5,063 nucleotides of DNA from Candidatus Omnitrophota bacterium (GCA_018817035.1 JAHIUV010000082.1:1-5063); one strand, 5' to 3'. Shown: positions 1 to 4,906, counted from the stretch's first letter. The notes: generated from the letters alone by a model not told the origin. Numbers and translations are program-made.

Positions 1-136
1 CATTATCATCTTTAATCATCTTATAATGAAAACTCGACCTATTAAGACTAACAATACGGCACGCCCTTGATGTATTCAGCCCAAAGCGCTCTTTTAGCTT
101 AAGAGCGGCCTGCCGCTTTACTTTGGGCTTAGGAAG
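1..136 (-). CDS. IS3-family transposase OrfB, N-terminal part (cut by window edge)
   Basis: This is not a free-standing ORF with its own start. It is the -1 frame entered from orfA at the slippery heptamer. Translating the minus strand from 136 gives 45 uninterrupted codons. They contain VKRQAALKLKERFGLNTSRACRIVSLNRSSFHYK, which is split here as VKRQAALKLKERFG (residues 6-19) followed by LNTSRACRIVSLNRSSFHYK (residues 20-39). This is the HTH_21-like start of IS3 OrfB, with the family pattern R-x-A...F-x-x-S/T-x-R-x-A-C-R...L-x-R-S-S/T. The DDE catalytic domain lies off the left edge. Whether the transposase is intact cannot be judged. Confidence 0.8.
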
Positions 137-396
137 TTTTTTGAGTTGAGGGCTTTTAATGCCTGTATATCGAGCGTCTGGTCCGCTACGATATGTTTTA
201 AACGCCTGTTCTCATCTTCAAGTGCTCTAAGACGCCTTGCGTCCGATACTTCCATACCGCCGAACTTCGCTATCCACTTGTAGATCGTTGTCTCTGAAAT
301 ATTGATCTCCCGTGACAAGTCTGAGATCTTCGCGCCCTGAGAGTGCTTCTTTAAGATACCTATGATCTGTTCTTCTGTGAAGCGCTTACGTGCCAT
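118..396 (-). CDS. IS3-family transposase OrfA (HTH protein)
   Basis: This 92-aa protein is the DNA-binding half of an IS3-family transposase. Residues 5-46 (RFTEEQIIGILKK through TIYKWIAKFGG) form the HTH_Tnp_1 helix-turn-helix that recognises the IS ends. Residues 47-54 carry MEVSDARR, a signature of the IS407/IS2-like OrfA group. Residues about 55-84 form a leucine-rich coiled coil (heptad leucines and isoleucines) used for dimerisation. The length is normal for the family. The ATG is preceded by GGGAGG (404-409 on the plus strand) at 7-nt spacing, so the start is well supported. The gene ends at a TAA just after a slippery A AAA AAC, so ribosomes can either stop to give OrfA or shift to give the OrfAB transposase. 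The function is confident. The subgroup is less so. Confidence 0.9.
   Translation of the reverse strand: MARKRFTEEQIIGILKKHSQGAKISDLSREINISETTIYKWIAKFGGMEVSDARRLRALEDENRRLKHIVADQTLDIQALKALNSKNFLSPK
136..142 (-). promoter_or_regulatory. Programmed -1 frameshift site A AAA AAC between orfA and orfB
   Basis: The minus strand reads A AAA AAC in the exact orfA phase (TCA AAA AAC), a classic -1 slippery heptamer of IS3 elements. Shifting here avoids the orfA TAA and enters the open orfB frame. About 15 nt downstream is a possible stimulatory stem: TAAAGCGG pairs with CCGCT-C-TTA across a CAGG loop with one bulged C (about 100-120 on the plus strand). The stem spacing is longer than usual, so its role is inferred. 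Confidence 0.75.
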
Positions 397-458
397 TACT
401 TTGCCTCCCTTCGTAGCTTGTAGCTACTGTTTTACACCAGGAGACTCAACTTGTAAAG

Positions 459-483
459 TGTACAGTTTTTGGGGGTAGGGTCA
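459..483 (-). repeat. Terminal inverted-repeat end of the IS
   Basis: On the minus strand the end reads TGACCCTACCCCCAAAAACT from base 483 inward. A TGA-C-rich start followed by CCCCC(A)n is typical of IS407-like ends. The outer boundary is inferred from this pattern because the partner repeat is not in the window. The inner limit is approximate. The four flanking bases (TTAT at 484-487) would be one copy of any 4-bp target duplication. Confidence 0.6.
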
Positions 484-562
484 TTATTAGAAACGAATAT
501 TTTAAGGCAAGTTTTTTGCCTAAGTTAAAAGACTAAGGTCACGTTAACGTCACAAAAAATAC

Positions 563-590
563 TTGCAATGCTATGAACATCTTATATAAT
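563..590 (+). promoter_or_regulatory. Predicted sigma70-type promoter for the gene at 660
   Basis: TTGCAA (563-568, 4 of 6 consensus) and a perfect TATAAT (585-590) are separated by 16 bp. Transcription would begin near 597 and give a leader of about 63 nt. The preceding DNA (484-562) holds a weak hairpin AGGCAA/TTGCCT (505-521) and the 10-bp palindrome ACGTTAACGT (541-550), a possible operator just upstream of -35. Confidence 0.6.
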
Positions 591-605
591 AAGAAGTTAT
601 GGAGA

Positions 606-624
606 CTCAGAAATTGATTCTGGG
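606..624 (+). promoter_or_regulatory. Leader hairpin upstream of the 660 gene
   Basis: CTCAGAA (606-612) pairs with TTCTGGG (618-624), including one G-U pair, around the loop ATTGA. No U-run follows directly, so it is not a terminator. It may only stabilise the mRNA. It lies 25 nt upstream of the AAGGAGG ribosome site (648-654). Confidence 0.3.
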
Positions 625-659
625 CCTCGGCACCATCTTTTAAAAAAAAGGAGGCAGTA

Positions 660-1382
660 ATGAAGAGATTCCGCATATTAATGGTGGTCGTAATCGGAAT
701 TATGTGTTTAACTGCCATTGCCTACGCAGATGTCCCCCGAGTTATAAATTATCAGGGAAAATTTACGGATAACGAAGATAATCCTTTATCAGGTAATTAT
801 CTGGTAACGTTCAAATTTTATGATGCTGCTTCAGGTAGTTCGGCCTTGTGGGAAGAAGGCCATATACTTACTATGAAAAATGGTGTTTTTAACGCGCTTT
901 TAGGTTCCATAAGGCCACTTGATATGGATTTCAATAAAGACCTGTGGCTGGGCGTGGAGGTTGCCAGCGACGGGGAAATGTCGCCCCGTATAAAACTTAC
1001 GAGTTCAGCGTATGCCATGAATGCCGAGAGCCTTGACATGCTTGATTCCAGCCAGCTCCTTAGGAATGATGTCGATTCTGTTATGTCAGGTTCACTTACG
1101 CTTAAAAAAGACCTGGTATTAAGGGGAAATACTTCCGCGCCGAGTAGGATCATATTGACGGACGGCCAGGGCCGCGAATATTACCTCTGGATGGACAATA
1201 GCGGGAATTTACGCATAAAACAAGGTTCACCATCTTCAAGCAAAGACGGAGATATGATACTAAAACAAAAAGCCGGCGGCATATCAAATGTCTTGATGAG
1301 AAACGCGACTCTTATTCTTTTGGCGATGGCGATCCTTATAGGTATCAAGATACTCTCTTCCGCTAAAAAGAAGCAGCCCTGA
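660..1382 (+). CDS. Exported Y-Q-G beta-domain protein with C-terminal membrane anchor
   Basis: This 240-aa exported protein has unknown function. Residues 1-23 are a signal peptide (K-R-F-R, a hydrophobic core, then AYA as the cleavage site). Residues 24-122 form a recognisable domain: VPRVINYQGKF, then PLSGNYLVTFKFYD, LWEE, VFNALLG, DLWLGVEV, and EMSPRIKLTSSAYAMNAE. I have seen this pattern (P-x-x-x-N-Y-Q-G ... LG ... PR-x-x-L-x-S-x-x-Y-A) at the start of many secreted proteins of Omnitrophota, Elusimicrobia and similar bacteria. There it often precedes long repetitive or tail-fibre-like regions. Here the tail is short: residues 125-205 are beta-rich, and residues about 216-233 form a transmembrane helix followed by AKKKQP. 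With the signal peptide, this predicts a protein held in the membrane with its domain outside. The start is fixed by AAGGAGG 5 nt before the ATG. The fold and topology are inferred, and no enzymatic motif is visible. Confidence 0.85.
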   Translation: MKRFRILMVVVIGIMCLTAIAYADVPRVINYQGKFTDNEDNPLSGNYLVTFKFYDAASGSSALWEEGHILTMKNGVFNALLGSIRPLDMDFNKDLWLGVEVASDGEMSPRIKLTSSAYAMNAESLDMLDSSQLLRNDVDSVMSGSLTLKKDLVLRGNTSAPSRIILTDGQGREYYLWMDNSGNLRIKQGSPSSSKDGDMILKQKAGGISNVLMRNATLILLAMAILIGIKILSSAKKKQP

Positions 1383-1388
1383 AAATAA

Positions 1389-1416
1389 TTGACCGGCACG
1401 AATAATTTAATATAAT
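1389..1416 (+). promoter_or_regulatory. Near-consensus promoter for the 1423-1497 RNA
   Basis: TTGACC (1389-1394) and TATAAT (1411-1416) are separated by 16 bp, which is 11 of 12 consensus bases. It sits 7 bp after the stop of the upstream gene. Transcription would start near 1423, immediately ahead of two hairpins. Confidence 0.72.
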
Positions 1417-1422
1417 ATTTTT

Positions 1423-1497
1423 AACTTAAAATATAGCCCCATACGGATATATTGAATGCGTATTGGGGTCTACAAGGCCATGGGTAATGGCCTTTTT
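1423..1497 (+). ncRNA. Candidate small RNA or attenuator leader (two hairpins, own promoter and terminator)
   Basis: The predicted transcript of about 75 nt starts just after a strong promoter. It contains hairpin 1, CCCCATACG (1437-1445) with CGTATTGGGG (1459-1468), which has one bulged U at 1463 and a 13-nt loop. A 5-nt linker (1469-1473) leads into an intrinsic terminator. CCCAU (1438-1442) is also complementary to AUGGG (1480-1484) in the terminator arm and loop, so a rearranged fold is conceivable. If transcription reads through, the RNA is the 5' leader of the gene at 1552. If not, it is a free sRNA. I matched it to no known riboswitch class. The structure is seen in the sequence. The function is inferred. 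Confidence 0.5.
1474..1497 (+). terminator. Strong intrinsic terminator
   Basis: AAGGCCAT (1474-1481) and ATGGCCTT (1487-1494) form an 8-bp perfect stem around the loop GGGTA, and the T-run is 1493-1497. It can end transcripts from the 660 gene. It also lies between the promoter at 1389 and the ATG at 1552, so it would attenuate that gene. Confidence 0.8.
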
Positions 1498-1551
1498 CTG
1501 TCAAATTATAATAAAGACTTTTTAAGCCACTTAAAGTTAGAATTGGTATAT

Positions 1552-2550
1552 ATGAGAAAGATATATAAAATAATTAATATAGCATTAATATTTATACTGG
1601 TAGTGGATTTTTCATGCCAGGGTCTCTATGCCATAGAATGCTCTTATCAGCGGGTTTATCTTAGAAAACCACTGGAGTTTAACGATTCAGATGAAATAGC
1701 TCCTCGTTTTTTAATTATGCTTGCCGGAGAATTCAGCAGTAAGTTAGCGTACAAAGCAGAGGGGTTGCCTCGGACAAAGCTAATTGATATAGCAAAGCAG
1801 GAATTAAAATTTCTTTTAAGTAATAAAAAAGCTGAAATTTTTTACTCAATTGATAAAAATGATAATATATGGATTTACCATGAGTCGAGGAAGTCGTATC
1901 TACAGGGAATATATGTAAAAGTGCATATCGCGGGAACACTCGCTGGGCACTTTGCCATCAAGACAGAAAAAGAATTTAATGGGACAGAGTTTACAATGGA
2001 TCACAAGATACCCCTGTTTCGGGATAATAAAAATAATCAGGAAATTAAAACTTTGGAGGTTGATACTGGTAATGTATTCCTGACTCCTGAAATTTTAAGC
2101 CCGGAAGAAGGGATTTTACGGCTTAAGGAGAGGATTAAAGATATCGCAATTGCTAATCGCGAAAAAGATAGGCATAGCATAGCACTGATTTTAAGCGGTC
2201 CAAAAGGCATAGGGAAAATCGCCTTTAGGAACATGTTGCAAGAGAATTTTGATATTCCGGGCTGGCCTGTTAGGTCTCTTGAACAACTTTCTTTTTCTGG
2301 GTCTTTGAAGTATGTTAATTTAATACAATACGACGGAGAAACAAGACCTGAAGTCCGTAAGAGATTTGAAAATCCCGGCAGAACAGTTATTACAGTATAT
2401 CTATCAGATACAAATATTGTATCAGAACTGCCAAAGCTTGTTATAGGCCACGCAGATTTTATTATAGATTCCCGTGCAGAAATTAAATTGGCACCTGAAA
2501 AAATCGCAGAACTGCTGAAACAAGGGAATTTTACACTGAAAGATTTATAA
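1552..2550 (+). CDS. Exported protein of unknown function with P-loop-like motif
   Basis: I do not recognise a named family. The frame is open from 1456, but that ATG sits inside hairpin 1 of the leader and has no ribosome site. The ATG at 1552 begins a clear signal peptide (MRKIYK, hydrophobic core, LYA cleavage after residue 27), so I place the start there, giving 332 aa. The ribosome site before 1552 is weak. After cleavage comes VYLRKPLEFN (residues 35-44), resembling the LR-x-P-L entry seen in other exported proteins I associate with Omnitrophota. A mixed alpha/beta region (about 45-200) contains HIAGTLAGHFAIKTE. The C-terminal part (about 200-332) has a beta strand and GPKGIGK (residues 216-222) followed by Ile, where a true Walker A has Ser or Thr. 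This suggests a degenerate NTPase or kinase-like fold. Its expression may depend on read-through of the terminator at 1474-1497. The gene is confident. The function is unknown. Confidence 0.8.
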   Translation: MRKIYKIINIALIFILVVDFSCQGLYAIECSYQRVYLRKPLEFNDSDEIAPRFLIMLAGEFSSKLAYKAEGLPRTKLIDIAKQELKFLLSNKKAEIFYSIDKNDNIWIYHESRKSYLQGIYVKVHIAGTLAGHFAIKTEKEFNGTEFTMDHKIPLFRDNKNNQEIKTLEVDTGNVFLTPEILSPEEGILRLKERIKDIAIANREKDRHSIALILSGPKGIGKIAFRNMLQENFDIPGWPVRSLEQLSFSGSLKYVNLIQYDGETRPEVRKRFENPGRTVITVYLSDTNIVSELPKLVIGHADFIIDSRAEIKLAPEKIAELLKQGNFTLKDL

Positions 2551-2575
2551 ATAACTTTCTTCAAAATTTTTGGCT

Positions 2576-2603
2576 TTCTCAATTCTATTCTTAATGGTAT
2601 AAT
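2576..2603 (+). promoter_or_regulatory. Probable original tRNA-Thr promoter, now ahead of the tRNA fragment
   Basis: TTCTCA (2576-2581, 4 of 6 consensus) and TATAAT (2598-2603) are separated by 16 bp. The -10 ends 16 bp before the first tRNA base at 2620, as expected for a tRNA gene. The gene it once drove is now cut after 41 nt. Confidence 0.5.
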
Positions 2604-2619
2604 TAGCTAAAACAAACAA

Positions 2620-2660
2620 GCCGATGTAGCTCAGTTGGCAGAGCAGGGTTTTCGTAAAGC
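2620..2660 (+). repeat. Truncated tRNA-Thr 5' half (left attachment repeat, attL-like)
   Basis: These 41 nt match 4907-4947 of the intact tRNA-Thr at 40 positions. The one difference is T2649 against C4936. The copy covers the acceptor 5' strand, the D arm and the anticodon loop TTCGTAA, and ends three bases into the 3' anticodon stem. No T arm or acceptor 3' strand follows, so it cannot make a tRNA. A duplicated tRNA end next to an integrase remnant is the usual mark of site-specific integration. The similarity stops inside the anticodon stem, which places the crossover in or near 2650-2660. Confidence 0.85.
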
Positions 2661-2870
2661 GAAATATCAAATTTCCATAAAGAAGCAAAACCTGTATTAT
2701 TCGGGAAGGACTGGTTTAGGCGGTGTATCCATCCATACCCTCAGACATACATTCGCAAACCACCTTGTAATGGTAGGCGTGCCATTGGCCACAGTAGGTA
2801 ACCTCTTGGGCCATAGCGCCCCATCTCTCTGGATCACTTTAAAAACGCGGTTGATAAGCTCAATTTTTAG
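2661..2870 (+). pseudogene. Decayed tyrosine recombinase (integrase), C-terminal remnant
   Basis: The frame through 2734-2814 encodes SIHTLRHTFANHLVMVG and then LLGH, the R-x-x-R-H box II region of phage integrase/XerCD-type recombinases (Arg at 2743-2745, His at 2746-2748, the GH pair at 2809-2814). The N-terminal and most of the catalytic domain are missing: tRNA sequence begins only about 75 nt upstream. After GHS the homology breaks. The usual stretch of about ten residues ending in the nucleophilic Tyr is absent. The expected C-terminal tail reappears in another frame as HFKNAVDKLNF then TAG (2835-2870). At least one deletion plus a frame change has occurred, so the protein cannot be active. 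An ATG at 2635 lies inside the tRNA fragment and is not a believable start. Confidence 0.82.
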
Positions 2871-2898
2871 TTGACTTTGAAAGGTCTTTTGATATAAT
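2871..2898 (+). promoter_or_regulatory. Promoter of the MNT/HEPN operon
   Basis: TTGACT (2871-2876) and TATAAT (2893-2898) are separated by 16 bp, 11 of 12 consensus bases. It lies directly after the integrase remnant and 54 bp before the MNT start. The predicted start of transcription is near 2905. Confidence 0.72.
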
Positions 2899-2907
2899 GA
2901 AAGTGTT

Positions 2908-2921
2908 TTCAAATATTTGAA
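2908..2921 (+). promoter_or_regulatory. Perfect 14-bp palindrome, candidate operator
   Basis: TTCAAATATTTGAA is its own reverse complement. It sits just downstream of the predicted transcription start, where a bound repressor would block the promoter at 2871-2898. The first protein of the operon has a winged helix, so autoregulation is the natural inference. An AT-rich 14-mer could also occur by chance. Confidence 0.5.
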
Positions 2922-2951
2922 GAGCTATCTTTAAATAAAAAGGAGTGGATT

Positions 2952-3473
2952 ATGGAGTTAACAAAATCTGAACAGATAATATTAAGGTACTTTGCCGCAG
3001 ATTCTGGAGCCACTTTGTATGAAAGCGAGATTGCTAAGAATACCAAGGTAAGTATTGGCTCTGCAAATCAATCTTTGAAAGAGCTTCTTAAGAAAGATAT
3101 GGTCTATTTAGAGAAAAAAGGCAATATGAATTTCTACAGCCTTAATTTAGATAATCCATTAGTGAGGCAATTTAAGGTTACACAGACCATAGCTGAGTTA
3201 AACGGCCTAATTACCAAATTGAAACCCCTAACAAAACGTGTCGTCCTTTTTGGCAGTTGCGCAGAAGGAATTGACACTCAGGGTAGCGATATTGATCTGG
3301 CTATAGTCTCTCAGGAAGAAGAGAATGTGCGAAAGTTAATCAAAAAGCAAAAGATCGCCAGAGAAATTCAGGTTTTAATCTTCAAATCCAATGATTTTTT
3401 GGCCTTAGCAGAAAAAGACAAACCCTTATATGAACGTATCCAAAAAGGTATTATACTATGGAGGGCTGATTGA
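2952..3473 (+). CDS. Winged-helix/nucleotidyltransferase (MNT) antitoxin-like protein
   Basis: This 173-aa protein fuses two domains. Residues 1-66 are a winged helix-turn-helix: TKSEQIILRYF, SEIAKNTKVSIGSANQSLKEL as the recognition region, then a wing ending in NFYSLN. Residues about 92-150 are a minimal nucleotidyltransferase domain with the motif FGSCAEGIDTQGSDIDLAIV (residues 100-119). The G-S pair is 101-102 and the metal-binding acids are Asp113 and Asp115. Where a third acid is common, the sequence has E-I-Q (138-140), so full activity is uncertain. Characterised MNT antitoxins such as MntA AMPylate their HEPN partner. That role here is inferred from family and gene order. AGGAG lies 6-7 nt before the ATG. 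The stop overlaps the ATG of the HEPN gene by one base (TGATG), showing translational coupling. The winged helix probably binds the palindrome at 2908-2921. Confidence 0.85.
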   Translation: MELTKSEQIILRYFAADSGATLYESEIAKNTKVSIGSANQSLKELLKKDMVYLEKKGNMNFYSLNLDNPLVRQFKVTQTIAELNGLITKLKPLTKRVVLFGSCAEGIDTQGSDIDLAIVSQEEENVRKLIKKQKIAREIQVLIFKSNDFLALAEKDKPLYERIQKGIILWRAD

Positions 3474-3901
3474 TGGATTATTATTTTAAAAGATGTTTAG
3501 AAAAGAAAAATCTTGTCAAAGTTAGTATTGATAAAAAGTTAATTGAGAAAGAAATTATTACTGCGGAATCTGACTTAAAGGACTCCGAAGATGTCTTAAC
3601 TTTAGAGAAATATAAGATGGCTACAATAAGTGCTTATTACTCAATGTTTCATGCAGCGAAAGCTTTACTTTATTCAAAGGGATATCGTGAAAAGAGCCAC
3701 TTTTGTCTGCGAACAGCTATAAAGAACCTTTTTGTCGATACTAATTTACTCGAATCAAGTTTTCTTGACGATTACGATACGGCTAAAGATCTACGTGAAA
3801 ATGCAGATTATAAATCGGATTTTTCCAAAGAAGGAGCAGAACAGCTAATTGGCAAGGCAAAGAAATTTTTAGACAAAGCTAAAATTTTGTTAAATCTGTA
3901 A
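3473..3901 (+). CDS. HEPN-domain protein, probable toxin partner of the MNT protein
   Basis: This 142-aa, mostly helical protein has a PF05168-like HEPN domain. The central pattern is AYYSMFHAAKALLYSKGY (residues 54-71), then KSHFCL, and a late LRENADY (107-113). The R-x-x-x-D-Y pattern is typical of this HEPN branch. The canonical RNase motif R-x4-6-H of HepT-type toxins is not visible, so ribonuclease activity should not be assumed. In MntA/HepT systems the antitoxin adds AMP to a Tyr near this motif, and Tyr113 is the analogous candidate here (inference). A TTG at 3470 could start one codon earlier, but ATG 3473 sits 7 nt after GGAGGG (3460-3465) and is preferred. It is co-transcribed with the MNT gene, with which it shares one base. 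No promoter is seen between them. Confidence 0.82.
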   Translation: MDYYFKRCLEKKNLVKVSIDKKLIEKEIITAESDLKDSEDVLTLEKYKMATISAYYSMFHAAKALLYSKGYREKSHFCLRTAIKNLFVDTNLLESSFLDDYDTAKDLRENADYKSDFSKEGAEQLIGKAKKFLDKAKILLNL

Positions 3902-3942
3902 AGTATGTATAAATATTATAATTGCGAAAAGGATAAAATAAT

Positions 3943-4764
3943 ATGGGAAGACATTATTTCTTTTTAGATGCCGATGCTTTTTTAGGGGATGTAAGTAAGC
4001 GTTTTGAAGAAGAGGAATTTATGCACGATTTTAAGCAGTTTCTATCTTATGTCATTAAGCATAAGATTAAATTGACGCCCCAAAATAGATGGATACCCAT
4101 GAAACATCTCTACGTCATTAATAGTTTGTTTAAAAACCCTTCAGAGCTAGACGATGTGATAGGGGATAAAGTATATAAAACCCGTGAAGAGTTTTGCGCC
4201 CCTAGAATATATTTTATAGATTTATTGGCCGGAGCGAGTGATTGTATCATTGCTGATGATAGAGATGTTTTGGCGGTCGGGCCATTCTATAATAGATTTT
4301 TAAATATGGATGGATTTAATAAAAAAAGATGGCTTGTCTTGGCGTGGTATTTTCACTTGGACTGGGATAATTGGATGCCTGAAGGAGACTTTGGAAAGAC
4401 GATTCAGGAGAAGAATTTGGAAGCAGTCTCTTATCTAAAAGAGATAAGTAACATTAAACACGAGGTGAATTTTAAAAAATTCACCAAAAGCTACATAGAA
4501 AATTTAAATCTTAAATGGAATGCACCCTCGCAAAGTCTCAATCGCGATCTTATGGAATGGGGGATTGAACGATGTATATTGGAGCCATTAAGTTGGTTTG
4601 GCATAATTAGATTTTGTCATAAAGGCAAAGGGAAATTTGCCATAAGAAAAGTAAAGGATTTTTATATACAACCTATGGGGAAGATATTTCTCGAAGAATT
4701 GGTAAAAATGGGAGAGAAGATCAAAGAGGGTTTGACAAAAAAATCAAATTGCAATAATAACTGA
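3943..4764 (+). CDS. Unrecognised 273-aa protein, possible two winged-helix segments
   Basis: I cannot name a family. No signal peptide or transmembrane helix is seen, so it is probably cytoplasmic. Two segments look like winged helices in the manner of C-terminal regions in pRiA4b ORF-3 or SEC-C-associated proteins. The first is KLTPQNRWIPMKHLYVIN ... EEFCAPRIYFIDLLAGASDCI (about 43-102). The second is RDLMEWGIERCILEPLSWFG, then IIRF through IQPMGKIFLEEL (about 202-255). Both match the loose theme of a helix, an L-x-x-L-G/A turn, and a final T/Q-P-x-G-x-x-F/L strand. The resemblance is by eye and weak. The protein has many Trp and aromatic residues, and its last ten residues are Lys/Asn-rich. 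The gene starts 41 bp after the HEPN stop, with AAAAGGA (3927-3933) 9 nt before the ATG, so it may belong to the same operon. A TATAAT at 3917-3922 might add a local promoter, but no good -35 is visible. It lies inside the tRNA-bounded segment and is therefore cargo. Confidence 0.75.
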   Translation: MGRHYFFLDADAFLGDVSKRFEEEEFMHDFKQFLSYVIKHKIKLTPQNRWIPMKHLYVINSLFKNPSELDDVIGDKVYKTREEFCAPRIYFIDLLAGASDCIIADDRDVLAVGPFYNRFLNMDGFNKKRWLVLAWYFHLDWDNWMPEGDFGKTIQEKNLEAVSYLKEISNIKHEVNFKKFTKSYIENLNLKWNAPSQSLNRDLMEWGIERCILEPLSWFGIIRFCHKGKGKFAIRKVKDFYIQPMGKIFLEELVKMGEKIKEGLTKKSNCNNN

Positions 4765-4906
4765 GTTTGATATGATATATTATAAGCGTGGGGCCAAATT
4801 GGGACTATTTCAGGACAAAATTGGCACAAAGAGATGAAACTAAACAAAAGTACATAAAGACGTAATTTTTGTATTTCCAAGCAATTGAGTCAAAATTATT
4901 GATTAA
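4765..4906 (+). other. Gene-free stretch between the 273-aa gene and tRNA-Thr
   Basis: I see no gene here. It contains an imperfect direct repeat (4794-4827) and AT-rich sequence. No clear terminator follows the gene ending at 4764. Ahead of the tRNA only weak promoter matches are present (TTGTAT at 4869-4874, with no good -10 at the correct spacing), unlike the good -10 before the truncated copy at 2620. Confidence 0.5.
4794..4827 (+). repeat. Two imperfect direct repeats 22 bp apart
   Basis: CCAAATTGGGAC (4794-4805) and CAAAATTGGCAC (4816-4827) agree at 10 of 12 bases and are spaced 22 bp start to start, about two helical turns. They lie 80-113 bp from the right tRNA repeat. They could be integrase arm-type sites, an operator pair, or the relic of a transposon end. 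The choice is open. Confidence 0.4.

Larger units (their letters stand above)
1..483 (-). mobile_element. IS3-family (IS407-like) insertion sequence, right part only
   Basis: Read on the minus strand, the element begins with a terminus starting TGACCCTACCCCC (outer base at 483). A short leader, orfA and the beginning of orfB follow, and orfB continues past the left edge of the window. A terminus beginning TGA with a run of C, and an orfA protein containing FGGMEVSDARRL, fit the IS407 subgroup of IS3 elements as I know it. That subgroup makes short (about 4 bp) target duplications. The other end is outside the window, so neither the partner inverted repeat nor the target duplication can be confirmed. 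The element's transcription points away from the gene at 660. Confidence 0.82.

Noticed and set aside
505..521. Hairpin AGGCAA/TTGCCT as a terminator.
   Set aside because: The stem is six weak pairs and no T-run follows it.
1411..1500. Purine-riboswitch resemblance (UAUA, paired CCCC/GGGG arm, UCUAC joining segment, second hairpin with GUAA in the loop).
   Set aside because: The conserved joining segment is incomplete, the first stem is too long with a 13-nt loop, the loops lack the complementary GG/CC kissing bases, and no 3' strand closes a P1 helix. I kept it only as an unassigned structured RNA.
1456..1551. An upstream in-frame ATG that would lengthen the 1552 protein by 32 residues.
   Set aside because: It lies in the loop of hairpin 1, has no ribosome site, runs through the terminator, and would bury the signal peptide inside the protein.
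2037..2582. A 181-aa open frame on the minus strand.
   Set aside because: It lies almost wholly over the well-supported plus-strand gene, has no convincing ribosome site, and its Ser/Ile-rich composition is that of an antisense shadow. The minus-strand frames at 818-1153 and 1181-1399 are rejected for the same reason.
2635..2874. A 79-aa open frame as a real small gene.
   Set aside because: Its ATG is within the tRNA fragment, and the protein is the tail of an integrase with a broken C-terminus. It is better called a pseudogene.
3917..3922. TATAAT as a separate promoter for the 273-aa gene.
   Set aside because: No -35 at acceptable spacing is visible, and such hexamers are common in AT-rich DNA. 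I mention it only as a possibility.
4662..4880. A 72-aa minus-strand open frame at the end of the element.
   Set aside because: It overlaps the end of the 273-aa gene and non-coding sequence, with no family motif and no ribosome site that stands out.
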